Shown here: positions 57,785 through 64,000 of the stretch, piece by piece
How positions within the stretch are numbered: position 1 is the first letter of the stretch
Layout of the letters: each line of letters begins with the position of its first letter
Notes under the pieces: generated by a model
Databases searched by the model: none
What the model saw: only the letters and a program-made list of their open reading frames with translations
Told to the model about the DNA's origin: nothing
Source: Fomes fomentarius
Taxonomy: Eukaryota > Basidiomycota > Agaricomycetes > Polyporales > Polyporaceae
Length of the DNA stretch: 64,000 nt
Assembly (NCBI GenBank): GCA_022606135.1
Contig: JABYQN010000004.1
Span: forward strand, 248,001-312,000
Direction: 5' to 3'
Program-made: the position numbers and the translations under genes

Positions 57785-59607
57785 CTACAAGCCTCCCTGA
57801 GGATGAGTATGCGGATGACGGAGAGCATCGCGGTGGCGGCGGCGAACGTCTGATGTGATAGTGGCCAGGACGTCCGCGTCAACCTTGACAGAGGTCGCCG
57901 TTCCGGATCTCCCGTCCTGCGAGACATCTGCGTAGATGCTTCCAGTAGGTTCCGGAGTCGCAGCGTCGGTATCGCCGGATTCACCTGTGCCAGCAGCGCC
58001 GACAGTCTTGGCCCCGGTGGCCGTGAGCTGGCTCTTGATCTGTGCATCGTAATTGCTGTTGGCTAGAATGAAAGTGCATGTGAGTATGTCACTGCCTGCG
58101 ATGCACCGCTAGGTGAGGAATGTAGTAGAACGTGCTCGACTCTGCCATCTGACTCAAGCTCAGCTTCAGATTCACATGTACACACTCACATTTCGCTGCA
58201 TATGCATCCCAGAGCATCACACCGCCAAACGACGCGTAGTTGCTGCGCGTACCGGCGATGATCTGGTCCATCTGGTCTGCAGTGACGTAGTGCGCCCCGG
58301 CGTCCTGAGAGGCAGGCGCGCCGACGAACACCTTGAGGTTCTTATTCTTTGCGGATGTCTTCGCCCAGCTGTCCCTGTAGTAACGAGGTTCGTGATGTTG
58401 AGATGACGCGATGACGCAATGCGGTAGAGAAGGAGACGGAACGGGCACGGACCATTTGTCAAAGTTCCAATTGCGAGGCAGGGTGTTGTTGAAATACTGG
58501 TCGAGCCCGCAGAAGTTGTTGTCTAGCATGGTCGAGTGTAAGCGAGATGTGTAGTCCAGGTGGTACATACAGGCAGGTCGATGGCATATGATGGACGAAC
58601 TTACAAAACTGCACGAAGATCGCGTCAAGCGGGACCGTTTCCAAGGCACTGCGATCACGCCGACGAGTCAGGTCCTCTCGAGCACCGGTACCCCAGACGG
58701 GACTGAGACTCACGACTGCAGATGGCCATCCATGAATGGGCACTGCGGCGCTGCAGTGTACCAGTACTTCTTCGTGTCCTTCCCGTTCGGATTGTTCGCT
58801 GCAGCGTCCGCCACTGCCTCCACGAATACGTCAAAATTGTCCGTCGTGCCCGCCTCAACGTCGAAGTCGAACCTTCTTTGCGTTAGCCAATGGACTGCCT
58901 ACGTCGTACGGCTACAAGTACTCACCCATCGAGCATCGCGCTCCCAAACGGCCGCACAGTGTCAGTCCCACCGAGGAATCTGTCATACATAAGCTGGCCG
59001 AACGCCTTCGCCTGGTCAGCATTCGCAAGCTTGATCTCCTTGTCTCCGTCTCCGCCGCCCAGGGACATGGTCACGATCTTGCCCTTCTGCTGGCACAGCA
59101 TGATGTCCTGCTCCAGGGATTGACAGGCAAAATTGTCCCCGTCACAGTTCTACCAAAGTAACTGATGTGAGTATCGATACCTCGATATCTCAGCGAGATA
59201 ATCACCCCCGCGAGGTTCAACTTCAGCGAGCTCGCGCCCAGCGCGCCGTCGTAGTACCAGACAAAGCCCATTGTGATGATGTCTACGTTCGGATTCTGTG
59301 GCGTCCCCCAAAATTAGCATACACGCATATACGAAGGCAGGTGTACCGACATTGCACATGTCGGACAGCGGGACGGTGTTGTTCTGTCCCCAGTAACTGT
59401 GGCGCGCCATGAGATGCGATGTGCCCAAGAACGACCCATGCAACCTACATCGCGACCTGACGGTAGACGTTGATGGTCAGCCCAGACCAGAAAGACGTAC
59501 ACAGAGTGACTCACGTTGTCCGAGCGTGTCATGTCGAAGGCACCCGTTTGGAGTACGATCGTAGTGAGCATTGACAGAGAGGCGAAGAATACGCCACGGG
59601 ACATCAT
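57785..59607 (-). CDS. GH18 chitinase without binding module, intact copy
   Basis: Start MMSRGVFFASLSMLTTIVLQ (signal peptide; the second ATG at 59604 is equally possible). An 8-nt microexon GTCGCGAT (59456-59449), then YWGQNNTVPLSDMCN, MGFVWYYDGALGASSLKLNL, EQDIMLCQQKGKIVTMSLGG, an intron inside the catalytic motif, then DGFDFDVEAG, YWYTAAPQCPFMDGH, NNFCGLDQYFNNTLPRNWNF, VFVGAPASQDAGAHYVTADQ, ASFGGVMLWDA and a Thr/Asp-rich tail ending HPQGGL. No chitin-binding domain. Same class as its neighbour but clearly diverged, so the pair is an old tandem duplication predating the segmental one. The intron before FDFDVE seems to end AAG, an unusual acceptor. Expected secreted chitinase. Confidence 0.85.
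59449..59456 (-). other. 8-nt microexon of the second chitinase type
   Basis: GTCGCGAT between GTCAG and GTAGGT; with the next exon's first T it encodes VAI before YWGQN, the same position and phase as the microexon in the CBM-type genes. Confidence 0.75.
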
Positions 59608-61142
59608 TATTGGATATTCAGATGAACAGGACGCAGCCCGGATTGTTGTTAATGAGGATAGCTGTTCTCCGCGCGTAGTTGCTTCTATACTCGTCCCTTC
59701 GCCCACCGTTGCCATGATCCACAACTCGGAGAGCGGGGAGCAGCGAGGACGGCGACCGTTATTGTCTCGTTCTATATTTCAAGTAACGAAGTTGCAGGAC
59801 AACGGTGGCCTCAGGTTGCACGCACAACATCCTGAATTGTGAGCGGAAACTAACATACCAGTCGCGCGCGATGCTTAGGATACGATATCCAAGGCTCTGG
59901 AACCTATTGAGTAGCTTCCAGCGTCACATTCCTCGTTCAGGACCTACATGAGCATTCTATCGCGCCTACACTGGCAGTGCGACTGTGTGACAGGAAAAGC
60001 AGCATGAGGGGCATCCTTCATGCGTCGTTTGCAGTAGCCATACCTACCAGTCCTCGAGGTCCGAGCGTTCTTGACTCCGTCACGCCAGAAGTCGGACTCG
60101 GTAACTGTGTGTAGAATGACAACGACGGCGCATATCATCAACATGCATTCAGAACTCACTTGTCGCGTTCTCCGAGATCTAAGTCTATGTGACTGTCTTC
60201 TGCTGTCGTTCAGTTCGTCTCGGTACACTCTAGTCGCGTTAATACAAGATCACGCCGGCGCATGGCGGTTGGAGAGGATAGAGATCTTATTGCATCGCAT
60301 GTAGTGGAACGTGTTCCAGTATCTCGGGTATCTAAGAGAAGGCTTTCGAGGAAATATTGAAGGGTATAGGCAGGACAGCACAGTCGACGCAACGGAGCAG
60401 AGAGGCAGTCGCCACACACACCTACAGTTCCCATTTTCGTAGTATTCAGGTGTTCCTCACATCGACATGACGAAATTTCCGCATGGGCGTAGAAATATTG
60501 TGGAGAGCTGCATCTGGAAGTGATATCCCGGAGAGCGAGTAGCGAAAGCTGTAAGAACACCACCAGACAGCAAGCACTGTGAGATACGAGTGATGAGAGG
60601 ACAGAACTCTCTGATAATGCAAATGGTTTCTGCCAAGAACGCATCCAGCCAGCCAGAGTCGGGCAATCAAGGAGTCCAAGCTGAAAAGTCAAATTGAACG
60701 GAGCCTCGGCAAAAACCATCCGCACAGACCAGAAGGGGGCGGATTTGTCCCTCCTATTGCGGGTTTCAAGCTCCGCTCACATCGAGTGGCAATGGCTGTA
60801 AGGCTGTAGTATACACGCACGGTAGACATATATAACAAGGGCCCTCCAGGCAGACCTGGACACACACCGGATACTATATGAGAGTAGCGAGCATTCTGAA
60901 TGATGACTTGTACAGTATTCATACTCCAAGAGGACATCAATACTGTAACCAGGGTTTGCTAATGAACCTGGATGGAATCATTGGCCCATGGGCTATTCGC
61001 CCAATGGGGAGGAGTCGAGGATGACACATCTCCATCGATTCTAGACAAATCTAGCATCTTTGAGAGCCCTTGACAAGTGCTACAACACAGTCGCGCGGTC
61101 GCTCTGACTACTAGTGCAAGGGATAACACGAATTGCGGTCAC
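59608..61142. other. Intergenic, no supported gene
   Basis: Contains the promoter of the intact GH18 gene on its left. Open frames exist on the - strand (60725-60210, 60228-59944) but show no family motif, unusual composition or splice support. Confidence 0.4.
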
Positions 61143-61745
61143 CTAGACTGAGGCGATAGAAGACTTGCATATCACGAGTGGATGACCACTAATGGTCTTC
61201 TCGTCCTGCTCTTCGCCATAACCTTTGATTTCGCGCTCAAGCCCAGCAACGTCGGAACAGGAGATGATGCCGTTGGTCGTCAAGACACGGGCAGCCTCCT
61301 TGAACCAGACACGGCACGTGAATCGATGCTCGATGGACTGGTCAACGGAGGGGATCGACATCGGGATATTCTCCAGTATGCTGGACACGCGCTCGATGTC
61401 CGCGGACGAAGAAAGCTCGCCTTTGAAAAACAATGAGCCGATGCGAACATGAAGTAATGGAGGTGACTTCTCACCGATCTTGACAGCGATACAGGCTGTC
61501 TGGGACTTGATGACATTGTGCATCTTCTTCTCGTATACCCAGCCGCCCTGTACATTTGTGGCGTGCATTTTTACGGCATTACTGGCATCTACGGAGGCGC
61601 AGATCGTCCAATGGAACGTCCCGTCCCCTCGCGAAAATAAGATGCAGTAAAGGGATGAGGGCTGAAGGGCGGGTGGGGCCATACTGGGGATTGCAGGAGC
61701 GTCAGAGAAGACAGAGAGAAGCCGATGGTGCACTCCTGCACCCAA
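61143..61745 (-). CDS. Small conserved basidiomycete protein of unknown function
   Basis: Single open frame of 200 residues from 61745, or about 179 from the ATG at 61682 (MAPPALQPSS), which I favour because homolog-like sequence starts just after it. Contains YCILFSRGDGTFHWTICASV, ASNAVKMHATNVQGGWVYEK, VRIGSLFFKGELSS, IPSVDQSIEHRFTCRVWFKE and ATNGI-type IISCSDVAGLE. The His-Trp and His-Ala motifs in a small alpha/beta frame recall fungal families of the DUF6914 kind, but that name is a guess. No signal peptide, no membrane span, no intron. Confidence 0.7.
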   Translation of the reverse strand: MGAGVHHRLLSVFSDAPAIPSMAPPALQPSSLYCILFSRGDGTFHWTICASVDASNAVKMHATNVQGGWVYEKKMHNVIKSQTACIAVKIGEKSPPLLHVRIGSLFFKGELSSSADIERVSSILENIPMSIPSVDQSIEHRFTCRVWFKEAARVLTTNGIISCSDVAGLEREIKGYGEEQDEKTISGHPLVICKSSIASV

Positions 61746-62232
61746 GTTGTTGGAGGAGAAGACAACGATTGAGCGTGGGGGAAGCTAGGTCGTGCTGTCT
61801 GCCCGGCCCTCGGTTGCCTCCCCCTGCTTTTATATTGTATGATCAAGTATTCAATATTCAGCGCTGGGAATTGGGGTGGCAACATACCATCATGTTCGTG
61901 CGAGGCCGCTCACTACTACTTAGTACGAGTCACAGGGTCAGCGGTACCGAACTACTTTCTGATAAAGAAGCATCCTGTGACTCAAAATGCATAGGATGGG
62001 CCTGAACTACGATACTGGGTGGGGTCCCAAGAAATAGAGAACCCACGGAAAAATAGCACAGATGGCCCGGCGATAAGGGTTCAAGAACCTCAGTTACAGC
62101 TGGTTGATATCAGGGAGTGCACACTGACCTGTATCTGAATAAACGCAATTTGAACCACTCGAAGCGGTGGTGGCGAGCCTGCTCCTTATCATGTTTCAAA
62201 CAGATCAACTCCAGCGCACACTGGGATCGGAA
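61746..62232. other. Intergenic, nothing recognised
   Basis: Between the small conserved gene and the foldback element. Confidence 0.4.
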
Positions 62233-62655
62233 GGAAATGAGTGGGGCACCTTAAATATGCAGCCGGCGGCCAACATATTTCCTGCCGGCAGAGCGATGAA
62301 CTGGACTGTGTGTGTCCCACCTATTTTCCTGGGCCAGGGTTCAGTTCAGGGAGAAGCCAAGTCGATCTGGTGAGGGACAAAGGTCTGGCTTTGCAAGGAA
62401 ATAGGAGAGTCAGACAAAGGATATTGAACCTATCTTATCAATTGTGTCGCACTTATATATCCCAACCCGTTGTAGTCGTTTGTTAAATGTGATAGCCACC
62501 CTCTATCCAACTTTTGTCCCCAATCAGGTCGACTTTTCTTCTCCCTTAACTAATCCCTGGCCCAGGAAATAGGTGGGACCAGTTCATCTCTCTGCTGGCA
62601 GGAAATATGTTGGCCGCCGGCTGCATATTTAAGGTGCTCCACTCATTTCCATCCT
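62233..62655. mobile_element. Foldback (MITE-like) element with ~100-bp inverted repeats
   Basis: The left arm (62237-62342) begins GGAAATGAGTGGGGCACCTT, continues AAATATGCAGCCGGCGGCCA and ends ATTTTCCTGGGCCAGGG. The right arm (62563-62655) is the reverse complement with a few changes and one about 10-bp gap (ACTGTGTGTG in the left arm). The loop of about 220 bp has no coding capacity. Target duplication could not be assigned. It lies just upstream of the phosphotransferase gene and may contribute to its promoter. Confidence 0.75.
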
Positions 62656-62840
62656 GGATACCAGATACGGGGCCTTGTCCGTCGTGTATCTGGCAGTGGT
62701 ATCCGATCGCGTCCATATCCGGTCTTTAGACGCTTCTCTGTTCTCGGACATTGCCGGCTCAAATCGTTGACCCCCACGTGTGGACGTGGATTGTACCATC
62801 ACCTCTGTCCACTCGCCTTGCACTCTCGACGTGTCCTACC

Positions 62841-63764
62841 ATGTCTGACGCGGACCCAGGCCAGTTCAAGTACTCCATGTACGTGACGGAAACATACTGG
62901 GGTTTGACCAATGTACTGACCAGCATTGTTCCAGCCGTCCTGCCATAACCAGCCTTATGTGGGCTGTTTGGCTGTATATGCCGCCATCACTGCGGCTCAA
63001 GGCATACAAGAAACTGGAGCGCTATAGCGGCTGTGACCGCACTGCCTGTGCAGTCGAACTCCCCTTCGGTTTATACGCCAAACGTGGTGGTCGAGTGACC
63101 GTCAGCGAAGCGCTCGCCACTCATCATGTATCCACTCACACGACAATACCTGTCCCTGCTGTGCTGGATGTCCTTCGCGACGAAGCCGGCGGTGCATACT
63201 TCGTCATGACACGTCTCCTTGGTCGAGAAGTCGCAGAAATGCCGCGCACCCTCAGCGACTACTCCGATCAGGAGATGGATGTGTTTGTGGCTACTGTAGG
63301 TGGGTGGCTGGAGCAATTGCGGGGGCTGGGACCATCGCCATACGGTGACTCGGTTTGCGGCTTCACTGGCGGGCCCCTCCACAGCTACCGCATTAAGCAC
63401 GATCAAATGGTCGGCCCCTTCGCATCTCAGGACGAATTCCATGCGCAGTGGTACAACACCCTTCCCGAGGAAGCAGATGCAGAAATCCGTACCCTTTCCG
63501 CTCGCTTGCGCCAGCAGCGTTATCGGCTATGCCTCACGCATGGTGACATATCCCCGAACAACATACTCGTCGACAATAACTACAAGCCCGTAGGCCTCAT
63601 CGACTGGGGTTGCGCTGCCTGGATGCCGGAGTATTGGGAGCTTACGTACGCTCCGACGTCAGCGTTACCGTGGCTGGGTGAAGGCATTCACGCAGGCCCT
63701 CCCTCAATATCAGGATGAATTGGTGGTTGAGATGGAGCAGTGGAAGTATATCTTTCCATGGTAG
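62841..63764 (+). pseudogene. APH-type phosphotransferase with a late frameshift
   Basis: Protein of the aminoglycoside phosphotransferase/choline-kinase-like superfamily; fungal members phosphorylate unknown small molecules. A short first exon from the ATG at 62841 (MSDADPGQFKYSM) ends at GTACGT; the main exon begins within about 62955 and contains ALATHHVSTHTTIPVPAVLD, YFVMTRLLGREV, the Brenner-type loop LTHGDISPNNILVD and the metal-binding LIDWGCAAWMPEYWE. After ELTYAPT near 63655 the open frame runs to a stop at 63718, but the C-terminus typical of the family (FTQALPQYQDELVVEMEQWK ending FPW-stop at 63764) is one frame over. So either a one-base frameshift or a sequence error; all catalytic residues precede it. 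Confidence 0.7.
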
Positions 63765-64000
63765 AACTGGTTGTTACGTATTATTGGGTATAATGCTATT
63801 TGGAAATTCCGGGTGCTGGAAAGAACCCGGGTTCTTAGACTTGAGTGAACGGCCCTGTGCATCACGACGTCGGCATCCTCGACACTGGTCGTCTCGAGAT
63901 TCTCCATGTCCACACCAAGAGCATAAAGCATACTGGCCGACTTCGTGGTCGAAATGGCCAAAACTATGCAGGACAGGGTCGATCGTGTTCGGATGGTTGG
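63765..64000. other. Right edge; possible end of a - strand gene
   Basis: A - strand frame open from the region of 63961 down to 63710 (TKSASMLYALGVDMENLETT, SVEDADVVMHRAVHSS) could be the last exon of a gene to the right. It overlaps the phosphotransferase tail and has no recognised motif, so support is weak. Confidence 0.25.

Larger units (their letters stand above)
53820..59365. repeat. Segmental duplication, right copy (chitinase pair)
   Basis: Direct-orientation partner of 35965-41347. This copy keeps the complete second GH18 gene, including its 5' exons to 59607, which lie beyond the duplicated part, so it is likely the ancestral arrangement. Confidence 0.85.

Noticed and set aside
60210..60725. 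171-residue open frame on the - strand
   Set aside because: No family motif, odd Cys/Leu/Ser-rich composition, no splice support and overlapping frames of similar quality; likely chance.

Overview
The window looks like nuclear DNA of an agaricomycete fungus, probably a wood-decay polypore. The reasons are: genes cut by many short GT-AG introns (about 45-65 bp), a FunK1-type fungal protein kinase, a DUF6535-type membrane protein of the kind expanded in Polyporales, intron-rich GH18 chitinases and a Ty1/Copia retrotransposon with basidiomycete-style Gag. The order assignment is inference from family content; no marker gene is present.

Layout. 1-1.1 kb: broken gene of unknown function. 1.36-4.38 kb (-): FunK1 kinase, four exons that join to an exact 958-codon frame. 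4.64-5.33 kb: decayed 3' tail of an ALG12 mannosyltransferase. 5.3-6.4 kb (-): unrecognised, broken gene. 6.6-20.2 kb: two head-to-head copies (A on -, B on +) of a multi-copy repeat that looks like a transcription unit; copy B is split by a young 6.4-kb Copia element (11150-17595, LTRs differing at one position by eye). 20.2-25.3 kb: AT-richer block with one small coiled-coil gene. 26.2-28.7 kb (-): DUF6535-type gene. 29.4-31.5 kb (+): full-length but disabled ALG12. 31.8-35.9 kb: copy C, split by a 1.26-kb hAT-like element. 36.2-41.3 kb (-): GH18+CBM5/12 chitinase and a decapitated second GH18 gene fused to dehydrogenase and ALG12 debris. 42.1-46.7 kb: copy D. 46.7-47.3 kb: second copy of the broken gene at position 1. 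47.3-50.4 kb (-): two hypothetical genes. 51.5-53.1 kb (+): transposon-like remains. 53.8-59.6 kb (-): second copy of the chitinase pair. 61.1-61.7 kb (-): small conserved hypothetical. 62.2-62.65 kb: foldback (MITE-like) element. 62.8-63.8 kb (+): APH-type phosphotransferase with a late frameshift.

The most unusual component is the four-copy repeat A-D. Each copy has a conserved upstream block with a TATA box, a short leader ending in a well-placed ATG next to a GT donor, a tandem series of about 200-220-bp units carrying either a recurring ~33-codon frame or GT...AG intron-like boundaries, and a 1.5-kb conserved 3' domain. That domain ends in a 5-bp/7-nt hairpin whose stem differs between copies by compensating changes. 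This suggests a structured, probably spliced RNA; I do not recognise it as any known family.

The rest of the window reads as a region shaped by segmental duplication: the chitinase pair exists twice in direct orientation (about 5.4 kb each), ALG12 exists as one disabled full copy plus two fragments, and the position-1 gene exists twice. Mobile elements have landed inside the repeat copies. The two chitinase types share an unusual 8-nt microexon just before the YWGQN motif.
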